DNA from: an uncultured Lachnospiraceae bacterium
GTDB lineage: Bacteria; Bacillota; Clostridia; Lachnospirales; Lachnospiraceae
NCBI GenBank assembly: GCA_910586095.1
Contig: CAJUHQ010000012.1
Location: forward strand, 15,900 to 42,410
Direction of reading: 5' to 3'
DNA: 26,511 nucleotides
Position 1 is the first letter of the stretch, and each line of letters begins with the position of its first letter. Positions 1 to 7,222 of the stretch are shown here, piece by piece. The notes beneath the pieces were generated by a model. It worked only from the letters and a program-made list of their open reading frames with translations, was not told where the DNA came from and searched no databases. Position numbers and translations under genes: made by a program.

Positions 1-162
1 TTAGAAACTCTTCTCACGTTTACTCCCATCCGCCCGCTTTAGCGGGCTTTCAAATCATGAACGTGAGACTTAGTGTTTCTCTGCGAAACAGCCTTTGCTG
101 TGAGCAGTTAGAAACTCTTCTCACGTTTACTCCCATCCGCCCGCTTTAGCGGGCTTTCAAAT
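1..162. repeat. Composite hairpin repeat: two direct 55-nt copies flanking a stem-loop core
   Basis: Positions 1-55 and 108-162 are identical 55-nt direct repeats. Each contains a perfect GC-rich hairpin, GCCCGCT/AGCGGGC (32-47 and 139-154), with a loop of about two bases. Between them lies a core with GTTTCT (75-80) pairing to AGAAAC (110-115), then CTGC/GCAG, then ACAGC-CTTT-GCTGT. AACGTGAGA at 60-68 is perfectly complementary to TCTCACGTT at both 12-20 and 119-127, so it could pair with either side. The element belongs to the family also seen at 2829, 9522, 13522 and 26371. No gene occupies this stretch. The window begins inside the array, so its real extent is unknown. Confidence 0.85.
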
Positions 163-163
163 T

Positions 164-352
164 AGTTACTATTCAGCCATACTCATTCATAAGTTGTCGG
201 ATTGTACCATCTGACAATTCATTTTGGCTATTTCCGACAACTTATTTCATGTCGGGCGTCCGCCCTATAAAATTGAATATACAAAATGCCTTATGCGAGC
301 AAGCTCCCAACAGCATTTTGTATATTCAATTTTGCATGGCTGAACTGTTACT
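164..352. repeat. Nested inverted-repeat element (cloverleaf-like, MITE-like)
   Basis: Outer arms 164-180 and 336-352 are inverted repeats matching at 14 of 17 positions. They enclose three further hairpins in series: 189-200 with 234-245 (12 bp, perfect, ATAAGTTGTCGG type), 254-258 with 261-265 (GGGCG/CGCCC), and 269-289 with 313-333 (21 bp, perfect, AT-rich). The 21-bp hairpin has a small GAGC/GCTC stem in its 23-nt loop. The element starts two bases after the preceding repeat and ends four bases beyond the stop codon of the small gene at 357-611. It could be a MITE-like insertion, a structured RNA, or an AT-rich terminator for that gene. No transposase or coding region is seen in it. Confidence 0.75.
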
Positions 353-356
353 CAAC

Positions 357-611
357 TCAATCTTCTTCCTGCTCTTTTTCTTGACTCTTTTTCTTTGCTT
401 GCTTTTTCTTCATTTTACGAAAAAATTTCATAATTTTATGCCTATAAACTGTGCAAGCCGCACCAACAGCAATCAGAACCCCTGCCACAGCTTGAATAAT
501 ATAGGTCACTGCGGATGGATCAATATAAGCAAATGATGTATTCCCTAATAGCATAAAAAAGCAGCTAAAAAAATACAAAAACTTCACTACCTGTAAAAGC
601 TTTTTCTTCAT
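357..611 (-). CDS. Small YIDPS-type membrane protein, function unknown
   Basis: An 84-residue protein. A basic start (MKKK) is followed by a hydrophobic stretch at about residues 8-29 that could be a signal peptide ending near SFA, then the motif AYIDPS at about 29-34, a second hydrophobic segment at about 36-56, and a highly charged Lys/Glu tail. The predicted arrangement is one or two membrane segments with a cytoplasmic charged tail. From memory, small proteins with a YIDP(S/G) motif recur beside envelope-polymer genes in Firmicutes, but no biochemical role is known to me. It is the last gene of the locus and has its own promoter (734-762) and a structured leader of about 115 nt. The ribosome site is AAAGGA, about 10 nt before ATG. 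Real gene: likely. Function: not assignable. Confidence 0.75.
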   Translation of the reverse strand: MKKKLLQVVKFLYFFSCFFMLLGNTSFAYIDPSAVTYIIQAVAGVLIAVGAACTVYRHKIMKFFRKMKKKQAKKKSQEKEQEED

Positions 612-627
612 TATTATTCATTCCTTT

Positions 628-704
628 CGTTCTTTATTATGAACGTCATCGACTTTTATAGTATGGATGACCATGCGGCCTGAAATAGTGTAAGACATTT
701 CAGG
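628..704 (-). promoter_or_regulatory. Structured 5' leader of the small YIDPS gene
   Basis: The leader between the promoter and the ATG at 611 holds three inverted repeats: CCTGAAAT (679-686) with ATTTCAGG (697-704), perfect 8 bp with a 10-nt loop; GTCATC (645-650) with GATGAC (666-671); and CGTTC (628-632) with GAACG (641-645). The last lies just upstream of the AAAGGA ribosome site and shares base 645 with the second, so those two would compete slightly. No U-run follows any of them on the minus strand, so a simple terminator is unlikely. A regulatory role is inference. Confidence 0.4.
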
Positions 705-733
705 AATTGCATAATACTAATTTACTATGGAAA

Positions 734-762
734 ATTATACCATTATTACAATGCAAATGCAA
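734..762 (-). promoter_or_regulatory. Promoter with extended -10 for the small YIDPS gene
   Basis: On the minus strand a perfect TATAAT (734-739) is preceded by TGG, giving an extended -10 (TGnTATAAT). A 17-nt spacer separates it from TTGCAT (757-762), a weak -35 matching 3 of 6. Predicted transcription start is about 727, leaving a leader of about 115 nt. This is the clearest promoter in the window. It sits between the ACP gene and the small gene, so the small gene can be expressed separately from the long upstream gene string. Confidence 0.7.
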
Positions 763-775
763 ACGCAAATGCAAA
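752..775. repeat. Four tandem hexamers, (T/C)GCAAA, over the -35 region
   Basis: Four direct copies of TGCAAA/CGCAAA fill 752-775, overlapping the -35 of the promoter at 734-762 and extending 13 bases upstream toward the end of the ACP gene. The array could be slippage-prone or an operator with repeated sites. The periodicity is seen; the function is inferred. Confidence 0.7.
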
Positions 776-787
776 TTTGTACTGCCA

Positions 788-1027
788 TTATTGGCGTTCC
801 AAAATAATATCCACCATTGCACCTACATTTTTCATTCCGCTTACCTCTCCCATTGTAAACTTAATTCCAAATTCACGTTCTACTGCAACAATGAGATTTA
901 CATGCTCTAAACTGTCCCAGTCTGCAATATCATCTGATGTTGTGTTGTCTTTTATGATAATATTCTCATCGTCAAACACATCGCGAAACACTTCTGTTAA
1001 TCTCTCATATACTTCTTCCCTTATCAT
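788..1027 (-). CDS. Discrete acyl carrier protein
   Basis: A 79-residue acyl carrier protein with the expected four-helix size and the motif WDSLEH, in which Ser39 of DSL is the phosphopantetheine attachment site. It carries an acyl group as a thioester in the cytoplasm and needs a phosphopantetheinyl transferase encoded elsewhere. Its ATG shares its A with the TAA stop of the FkbH-like gene (TAATG), with the AAAGGTGG ribosome site inside that gene, so the two are translationally coupled and probably partners. No ketosynthase or other fatty-acid or polyketide gene is nearby, which argues for a dedicated carrier for the FkbH product, not a housekeeping AcpP. The acyl group it carries is inferred. 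Confidence 0.9.
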   Translation of the reverse strand: MIREEVYERLTEVFRDVFDDENIIIKDNTTSDDIADWDSLEHVNLIVAVEREFGIKFTMGEVSGMKNVGAMVDIILERQ

Positions 1028-2808
1028 TATTTCACCACCTTTATCACACTATTTAAATATTCATATTTTTCTGGTATTGAAAAAATCCACTTTGTATTTC
1101 CTGTTTCCTCCTCTTGTACTTTTTCAAAACCAAGTTCCCTATAGAACTCCTTTACCATTCTATTTTTTTCTGTGGGATAATAATATCCTATTATTGTCCT
1201 GATTCCCCTATAGATACATTCCTGAACCAATGTATCAAACATAGCACATTCCATATCTCTTTTCAAGACGCGACAGCTCATAATCCATAGTTTAATATGA
1301 CATTCCTGTTCTATATTTTGCCCAATTACAACAGAAACCACACCATTATCCCCAAATTTGTCCTCTAACTTGCCGTATAGATTAATACAGTTTTTATTTG
1401 CTGCAACTTGTTCTATTTCAACCTGATTATAACGCCTAGTAGTCAAATTAAACTGATTAGTCTTGTTTGTAAGTTGTGCTATTCGTGACATATATATTGC
1501 CTCAAATGGTCTAATTTCAGCTTTCATTTCTAATGAAACCAAATATTCATGATAATCTGTAAATTCAGCTTTTAACTCTTCACGTTGTTGATTGGACTTG
1601 TACATTTTATTACGTTGTATGTCCTCTTCTGATAAATTGGTCACTTCAAAATATCCTGCTCTATCAATGATACGAATATATTGTTCTGGTAACTCTAATT
1701 CTGCAATAGCAACCCCCTTGTTTGTCTGGCGGACTTGTTCGCGCTCTGCTGGATTGTCATCCACAAATACGATACTATCTGGCATAATGTTCAATTCCGA
1801 TGCAATGGCTAAAATGTTCTTACTTTTTGGTTCCCAATTTGCCTTAATTACAAGGAAATCATCAGGACGCAAAATATTTTCTGGATGCTCTAAACCTGCA
1901 ATGGCATTCTCATATTCATTCTTAGACACAATATTAAGTAGCACTCCAATAGATTCATTCTCCTTCAGATATTTTTGAAATGCCAAAAAAGCTTGTCCAT
2001 ATGCTGTTTCTTGACCTATTTCCAATCGCTCTACGCCATCATCACCCACAATACCTCCCCAAAGAGTATTATCCAAATCTAAGGCAAGAGCCTTCTTATT
2101 TTTGCCATATATAGACTTAATGATATTGGCGAGATTATGAGATAGATATGGAATTGCCGGAACTGCAAGCGCATACTTATACATTTGCCAGTAAAAATTA
2201 TCAGACCATCTTTCAAGGCCATATGTCGCTGAAAGATATTGAATATCCTGAATAAAAAAATTGTTATGATTGTCTGCATACTGATAAAATTTTTCGTTTA
2301 AGCGATTAATAAAATTGATTTTTCCTCGATAGTCATATGCCTCACGGTTTCCAAGTATACGATATGAAGGATATTCAAAATTATTTTGAATAATAGGACA
2401 ATGATAGTTCTCTTCCAGTTTTTTCCACATTTTTTCATAATGCAAATACGTATCTTCTATTAACATATCTGTCTGTTCACGCGAAAAATTCATTTGAGGA
2501 TAACTTGAAATATTTCTATTTGTCACATGAATATAAATTAAATCGGGATTGAATGTATGCAACACATCATTGCCAAACATAGCATCCTCCCAATATTGGT
2601 TATATTCTGACTCATAAAATTCTGCTTGTATTCCTTGATTCAACAAAAATAATTCTGTTACTTGAACAATATCACTTGTTGTAGAGCCTCCAAGTACCGC
2701 AATTTTCTTTTTTAAATATGTGGCATTATTCTCTAATAACATTCGCTTAATCTTCTTTTTCTTTTTGAGAATATATTCGGCATCAAATGGATAATCTAAC
2801 TCTCTCAT
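1027..2808 (-). CDS. FkbH-like HAD-IIIC protein (predicted glyceryl-ACP synthase)
   Basis: A 593-residue protein with FkbH architecture. The N-terminal region (about 33-230) contains VLGGST near residue 38, resembling an SGNH-like fold. A HAD domain follows, with motif I DLDNTLWGG (244-252, Asp244 and Asp246), SKN at 295-297, Lys328 and VFVDDNPAERE (347-357). The C-terminal part (about 430-580) looks GNAT-like. Family members take a D-3-phosphoglyceryl unit from 1,3-bisphosphoglycerate onto an ACP and dephosphorylate it to glyceryl-ACP. The coupled ACP gene fits that exactly. No polyketide genes are present, so the product is more likely used to modify a glycan. The ATG start has a GGGTGATGG ribosome site. 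Family is firm; substrate is inferred from homologues. Confidence 0.85.
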   Translation of the reverse strand: MRELDYPFDAEYILKKKKKIKRMLLENNATYLKKKIAVLGGSTTSDIVQVTELFLLNQGIQAEFYESEYNQYWEDAMFGNDVLHTFNPDLIYIHVTNRNISSYPQMNFSREQTDMLIEDTYLHYEKMWKKLEENYHCPIIQNNFEYPSYRILGNREAYDYRGKINFINRLNEKFYQYADNHNNFFIQDIQYLSATYGLERWSDNFYWQMYKYALAVPAIPYLSHNLANIIKSIYGKNKKALALDLDNTLWGGIVGDDGVERLEIGQETAYGQAFLAFQKYLKENESIGVLLNIVSKNEYENAIAGLEHPENILRPDDFLVIKANWEPKSKNILAIASELNIMPDSIVFVDDNPAEREQVRQTNKGVAIAELELPEQYIRIIDRAGYFEVTNLSEEDIQRNKMYKSNQQREELKAEFTDYHEYLVSLEMKAEIRPFEAIYMSRIAQLTNKTNQFNLTTRRYNQVEIEQVAANKNCINLYGKLEDKFGDNGVVSVVIGQNIEQECHIKLWIMSCRVLKRDMECAMFDTLVQECIYRGIRTIIGYYYPTEKNRMVKEFYRELGFEKVQEEETGNTKWIFSIPEKYEYLNSVIKVVK

Positions 2809-2828
2809 ACCATCACCCTTTCTCTATT

Positions 2829-3108
2829 CTTGCCGCAAGCGTACGTAAGACTTAGTACTTCTCCACGAAACAGCCTTTGCTGTGAGTGGCTAGATGTACT
2901 TCTCACACTTACTCCTATTCGCCCGCTTTAGCGGGCACTCAAATCAGGATGGGTGAAATTTTAATTTCACACTTACTCCTATTCGCCCGCTTTAGCGGGC
3001 ACTCAAATCAGGATGGGTGAAATTTTAATTTCACACTTACTCCTATTCGCCCGCTTCAGTGGGCACTCAAATCAGGATGGGTGAAATTTTAATTTCACAC
3101 TTACTCCT
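2829..3108. repeat. Hairpin-repeat array: one core plus three 64-nt tandem units
   Basis: This fills most of the 334-nt gap between the LTA-synthase-like and FkbH-like genes. After a small CTTGC/GCAAG hairpin (2829-2839) comes a short-form core with arms AGTACTTCT (2854-2862) and AGATGTACT (2892-2900, one mismatch), CCAC/GTGG and ACAGC/GCTGT. Then come tandem units 2903-2966, 2967-3030 and 3031-3094 and a partial fourth to about 3108. Each unit has a GC hairpin (GCCCGCT/AGCGGGC) and a perfect GTGAAATT/AATTTCAC palindrome. In the third unit a C-to-T change makes a G-T (G-U) pair on the plus strand. No promoter is convincing in this gap. Confidence 0.85.
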
Positions 3109-3142
3109 TTGAAACATCAATTGCCTATTTTATCAGACTTTA

Positions 3143-5077
3143 TTAATTATCTTGCAACCGATACCATGCACTCTGTCTATTTGTACTATCAAACATATAG
3201 TTATAAATAACCTCATTATACTGTGCAAGTGTTCCATTTTGTTCTTGCAAACGATCTGCCTTTAACGCAAACTGTCCCATAGAGTCTGCTATGGCCACTG
3301 AATTAATCACTGGCATATCCTGATACAAATCCGTCAAATAGTTCTGCATACCTGTTTTTGGCAATCCTAGTTCACTGCACAAAAATGTACTCAAATAATT
3401 GATACTCATTCGATCAATCTGTCTCTCTGGAAGTTCATAATTGCACCACAAAAAAAATGGAACTGTATACATTTTCTGTCGATCTTCCAACGTAAACTCT
3501 GATTCTTTTTTTCCGAGTGCCATCTCCACAAATGCTGTTTCAATAGCTGGCTGATGATCTCCAAAAAACAGCACAGCCGTCGGCTCCTCATAGTTCTCTA
3601 AATATGAAAGTAGCTCTCCTAGCGCTCTATCACTTTCGTGGACAAGCGTTAGATAATTCTCCGTCTCTGTAAACTTCCCCTCATGCCCCACAATGGTCAC
3701 TTGATCGGAAAGCTCTGTGATTGTCCCCGTGTAGCCTCCATGATTCTGCACTGTCACATCAAATAAAAACAGCGGTTGATCTTTTTGCTTTTGCTCCAAA
3801 TACTGCTTAATATAAGTATATTGACTTACATCTGACGCATAGGATCGAATATAGGATAGATTCATCATATCCTCCTCATAGATCATCTCATCTGCCTGCA
3901 ACGCCGTATATACACTGGGTCTGTTCCAGCTATATGCCCGATAGGGATGCATAAACACTGTCTGGTATCCCAATTGTTTGGCCTGCGATATAAAAGAAGG
4001 TCTTTGCTCATTCATATACAATTGAAATGGCACGACGCGTTCAGAAAAATACTCTATCGAACAGCCTGTCAAAAATTCATATTCCGAATTTGCTGTGTTT
4101 CCGCCATACACGGAGGCATACAAATTGCCCTTGATGGTGTTCTTTTTCAGATTATCTAGAACAGGCAGCACGTCTATATTAGTGTCAAACTCTCCTAGTA
4201 CACGCAAATCTGCAAAGCTTTCATTCATAATCACAATAATATTAGGCAATGATTCTTCAGTATTCGCCATATCTGCTGGATACTGTTGTGCTAGCTTTTG
4301 CATATTTTGAACCTGATAGCCTTCTGGCTCACGAATCTTGATATCTTTCCATTGCAAATATAAATTGAACGCAAAACCATTGGTTTCATGTGTGAAATAA
4401 TCTGGTGCTCTGCCACTAAAATTTGCTATCCATGAAGTTCCAAACAATATTGCTGCGCATATTGCAAAAACTCCTATACAGATAACACGTCTTTGTATAG
4501 TCCTGCCTTGTTTGCGATTTTGTCCCCATAAACAACAGACCAAAATCACATTAGTTAGTATAACAAGTACACATCCTGCCCCAACCTTTAGAATAAAATC
4601 TTTGTCAAACTCCATACGATAGTTTCCAGCAACCGCCATTGCAGTTTTTATCGAAAAAATATCTCCTGCTGACAGTGGCGTTCTGCGAATCGCCTTTATC
4701 ACCGCATTGGCAATACCTACCAAAAAAAGCAAACTTTCCGGCACAATATAGGCCCATTTTCTATTTCCAAACACGCCAAAAAAGAACAAAAAGATTATTC
4801 CATACAATACATAATTTATTAGTGCTGTCTTCCCTCTATCAACCGAAAACTTTCCAATTGCCATCAAGTCATTAAAAATCCATAGAGAAAATGTAACTAA
4901 CAAAAACAAAAGACTCTGTCTAACACCTTCTCTTTTTACAATGTTCTCATTGATCTCAAGAGCCACAATCAACAGCAAAGGAATCAAAATCCCTATACAT
5001 GTTACACGCCCCATTTTTATGAGTATTCCCAAAAATAGGAGCATCCCCACCTCTGAACCATATCGAACCTGTTTCAT
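3143..5077 (-). CDS. LTA-synthase-like membrane sulfatase-fold phosphoglycerol transferase
   Basis: A 644-residue protein. The N-terminal half carries about six hydrophobic segments (to about residue 215), followed by an extracellular alkaline-phosphatase/sulfatase-fold domain. Metal and catalytic motifs of the LTA synthase family are visible: PNIIVIMNES with Glu286, GGNTANSEYE with candidate nucleophile Thr328, QNHGGY with His446, and FFGDHQP with Asp507-His508. Relatives transfer sn-glycerol-1-phosphate from phosphatidylglycerol to lipoteichoic acid or to sugars. Inside a glycan locus, decoration of the polysaccharide with glycerol phosphate is more likely than housekeeping LTA synthesis, but this is inference. 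The ATG overlaps the GDPD stop by 4 nt (ATGA), so translation is coupled. The repeat array at 2829-3108 follows. Confidence 0.85.
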   Translation of the reverse strand: MKQVRYGSEVGMLLFLGILIKMGRVTCIGILIPLLLIVALEINENIVKREGVRQSLLFLLVTFSLWIFNDLMAIGKFSVDRGKTALINYVLYGIIFLFFFGVFGNRKWAYIVPESLLFLVGIANAVIKAIRRTPLSAGDIFSIKTAMAVAGNYRMEFDKDFILKVGAGCVLVILTNVILVCCLWGQNRKQGRTIQRRVICIGVFAICAAILFGTSWIANFSGRAPDYFTHETNGFAFNLYLQWKDIKIREPEGYQVQNMQKLAQQYPADMANTEESLPNIIVIMNESFADLRVLGEFDTNIDVLPVLDNLKKNTIKGNLYASVYGGNTANSEYEFLTGCSIEYFSERVVPFQLYMNEQRPSFISQAKQLGYQTVFMHPYRAYSWNRPSVYTALQADEMIYEEDMMNLSYIRSYASDVSQYTYIKQYLEQKQKDQPLFLFDVTVQNHGGYTGTITELSDQVTIVGHEGKFTETENYLTLVHESDRALGELLSYLENYEEPTAVLFFGDHQPAIETAFVEMALGKKESEFTLEDRQKMYTVPFFLWCNYELPERQIDRMSINYLSTFLCSELGLPKTGMQNYLTDLYQDMPVINSVAIADSMGQFALKADRLQEQNGTLAQYNEVIYNYMFDSTNRQSAWYRLQDN

Positions 5078-6009
5078 CGTATCCTCTCCATTTCTTCAGG
5101 GGAAATTATATCTGTATAGATCCCATAAACACCTTGATTAATCTGTTGTTTAGCCTCTTCTACATCATTGATTGTATGACTAAATACTTTTATATTCCAC
5201 TGCTCAAACAAATCAACATGTTGTTTTGTTGCTCTGTCTAGGCTCATTGTAACTACTGGAATTTTGTTTTCCAAACAAAATGCGGCGATCTCATCATAAA
5301 TAGGATATGCATACTGATATAAGGTATACACGTAATTTTGAAATGGATATTGATCTGCTATCCAGCGATAATTTTCACCACTGTAGACTTGAATAATCAC
5401 TCTGTCATACAGTGTAGGCTCCTCATAGGATGCCACATAGTCAGACAGTGTGTCCATAATAATCTGTACATCTTGATTGCTACTCCCAAAAGAATTATCC
5501 CATTTAAAATCAGTCATAAGATACAGATCGGGTGTCTGGGCCAACACATAAACAAGTTCCTCTAGATCAAGTGGTGTATATTTGCCCGCGATTGTAGAAG
5601 CCATGAATGTTTCATAATCTGGCACTTCATTGTCAAACATAGCAAAATCATGGGCACAAACCACTTTTCCATCAGAAGTCACCGAAAAATCTACTTCGAC
5701 TATATGATAGTCCTTCTCTATAGACAATGCAAGAGCTTCCTTAGAATTTGTGTACTCTGCCCCGTCAACTGCCCCTAATGCATGTGCAATCACATAATTG
5801 TTCTGATACCATGCGGATTCTACTTCTGGCATAGGCTCATACTGCGTAAAATCTGGTTGATTCAAAATGTAATGAACATAATTTTTTACAGCACTAAAAT
5901 AGCCATGTCCTCGCAGCTTCTTGACTGCAAATACTGATAGCAGCCCCAAAATTAGAATAGTAATTCCTATTGTGTACACTATTTTTCTCTTTTTATTGCT
6001 CCGCAACAT
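5074..6009 (-). CDS. Membrane-anchored glycerophosphodiester phosphodiesterase-like protein
   Basis: A 311-residue protein with a single N-terminal membrane segment (about 10-29) and an exported GDPD-type TIM-barrel domain. Core motifs are present: IAHALG with His76, EYTNSKEA, VEVDF with Glu105 and Asp107, and AHD with His120. The usual HR(G) dipeptide is HA here, so the Arg that normally helps bind phosphate is missing; activity may be altered or the substrate different. Family enzymes hydrolyse glycerophosphodiesters. Pairing with the overlapping LTA-synthase-like gene (4 nt) suggests editing or turnover of glycerol-phosphate substituents. The start ATG lies inside the end of the upstream SGNH gene (17-nt overlap) behind GGAAGTGA. 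Domain call is firm; role is inferred. Confidence 0.82.
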   Translation of the reverse strand: MLRSNKKRKIVYTIGITILILGLLSVFAVKKLRGHGYFSAVKNYVHYILNQPDFTQYEPMPEVESAWYQNNYVIAHALGAVDGAEYTNSKEALALSIEKDYHIVEVDFSVTSDGKVVCAHDFAMFDNEVPDYETFMASTIAGKYTPLDLEELVYVLAQTPDLYLMTDFKWDNSFGSSNQDVQIIMDTLSDYVASYEEPTLYDRVIIQVYSGENYRWIADQYPFQNYVYTLYQYAYPIYDEIAAFCLENKIPVVTMSLDRATKQHVDLFEQWNIKVFSHTINDVEEAKQQINQGVYGIYTDIISPEEMERIR

Positions 6010-7099
6010 TTGCTCTCACTTCCTTCTCAATACGCGCATAGTCATACTCCATCTCTTCCCACAATGCGTACTTTTTTTCTCCTCTGTGATCTTTCAATGC
6101 ATACTGCTGTACTAGATACTCTGCTAGATAATCCGTTGCTTTTACGGCTCCTAGATAATTCAAGTGATCGGCATCCCGAAAATCTGTATTGAGATCAATC
6201 CCTGTCTCCTCTAAAAGCAAAAAGTAATCTATGACTGGAATATTTTTTTCTGTTGCCCATGTAAAAGCCTGCTCAGTCAAATGATAGTCATCAAATTCTG
6301 GCATATGATAAGGCGCCCTGACAAGCAATAGATCAATCCCTTGGTCTTGAAGCAAATGATAAATCCGCTCCAAATACTCATATTCCTGCGTCGTTTGAAA
6401 GTCCATATACCGATCTGTATTGATATAGGGAATAAGCTCTTCCATAGGACAAACGGTCGTCGTCGGATAAAATCCAAAGGTTTGATACTCACGATTGGGC
6501 TGTATACACAACGTCACTAGTTCTGTCAAGCTCCTATGCTTGCGCTGATATTCTCCCTTGTATTCCAAAAGACCAAAAGCATCATAGATTGTCATATTTT
6601 CCGACCATCCTACCTTGGCCTGTCGAATGTCCAAAAAAGCATTGATCTTATTCCATGAGAGATCTGGCATGACCGATATGCCGGATGTCGCATGCAGCCT
6701 AAAATCCAATACTCGCTGATCTGCTGCTGTTGTCACTGAGTGGATATCTAAAACGACCACTTCTGGATGCTGTTGTCTAAGAGCCTCCTTCAATAGCCAA
6801 TATGTGTTCTGATACGATTGCGATGAAGTTGCTAGACTAGCAGACGTAATGCCCATCTGGTCATACATTCTCTGTGGAATATAGCTGCAATACACATGAC
6901 TAGTTCCAATAAAAAGACAGTCTACTGTATCCTTAGGCAATGTAAAAAATAGACAAGTCCTTCTATCTGGGTCCTCCTTATCTGTACCATACACTTGCAC
7001 CACTAAAGAGATCCTCTGCCACAACAATCCCAATACCAGAAAAAAAATAAGGGTTTTCAAAAGAAAAACAAAGTGCTTTTTGTTCATTTGAATAACCAT
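5993..7099 (-). CDS. SGNH-like membrane protein, MBOAT partner 1 (DltD/AlgJ-like)
   Basis: One N-terminal membrane segment is followed by an extracellular SGNH-hydrolase-like domain. The nucleophile block reads FIGTSHVY (Ser67 from this start) and the Asp-His block reads DADHLNY (about residues 309-315), so a Ser-His-Asp triad is possible. Such proteins commonly sit beside MBOAT genes and complete or assist glycan O-acylation, as DltD, AlgJ and AlgX do. The neighbour upstream is MBOAT 1 (7223-8677), 123 nt away; downstream it overlaps the GDPD gene. Start choice: ATG at 7099 has GGTGGAG eight bases upstream. GTG at 7117 (374 residues) and ATG at 7087 are alternatives. Fold is likely; whether it transfers or hydrolyses acyl groups is unknown. 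Confidence 0.72.
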   Translation of the reverse strand: MVIQMNKKHFVFLLKTLIFFLVLGLLWQRISLVVQVYGTDKEDPDRRTCLFFTLPKDTVDCLFIGTSHVYCSYIPQRMYDQMGITSASLATSSQSYQNTYWLLKEALRQQHPEVVVLDIHSVTTAADQRVLDFRLHATSGISVMPDLSWNKINAFLDIRQAKVGWSENMTIYDAFGLLEYKGEYQRKHRSLTELVTLCIQPNREYQTFGFYPTTTVCPMEELIPYINTDRYMDFQTTQEYEYLERIYHLLQDQGIDLLLVRAPYHMPEFDDYHLTEQAFTWATEKNIPVIDYFLLLEETGIDLNTDFRDADHLNYLGAVKATDYLAEYLVQQYALKDHRGEKKYALWEEMEYDYARIEKEVRANVAEQ

Positions 7100-7222
7100 G
7101 CTCCTTTCTCCACCCACAAATGATTTGTGTATACATCTTGTGATACATACACATGCCTTTGTACAAATTCATTCCCATGCCGCCAAACTGTATTTGCATT
7201 GTTTTTACTGGTTTGTTTCCTG

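Noticed and set aside
32..47. GC hairpin followed by TTTC, resembling an intrinsic terminator.
   Set aside because: The short T-run is on the plus strand only. All genes are on the minus strand, where the hairpin is followed by GGATGGG, so it would not terminate them.
2903..3108. Tandem units looked at first like a CRISPR array.
   Set aside because: The 64-nt units are contiguous and near identical with no variable spacers, contain long internal palindromes, and no cas gene is nearby.
3143..5077. Housekeeping lipoteichoic acid synthase (ltaS).
   Set aside because: The catalytic motifs fit the family, but the gene is embedded and coupled in a glycan locus; I therefore gave no ltaS symbol.
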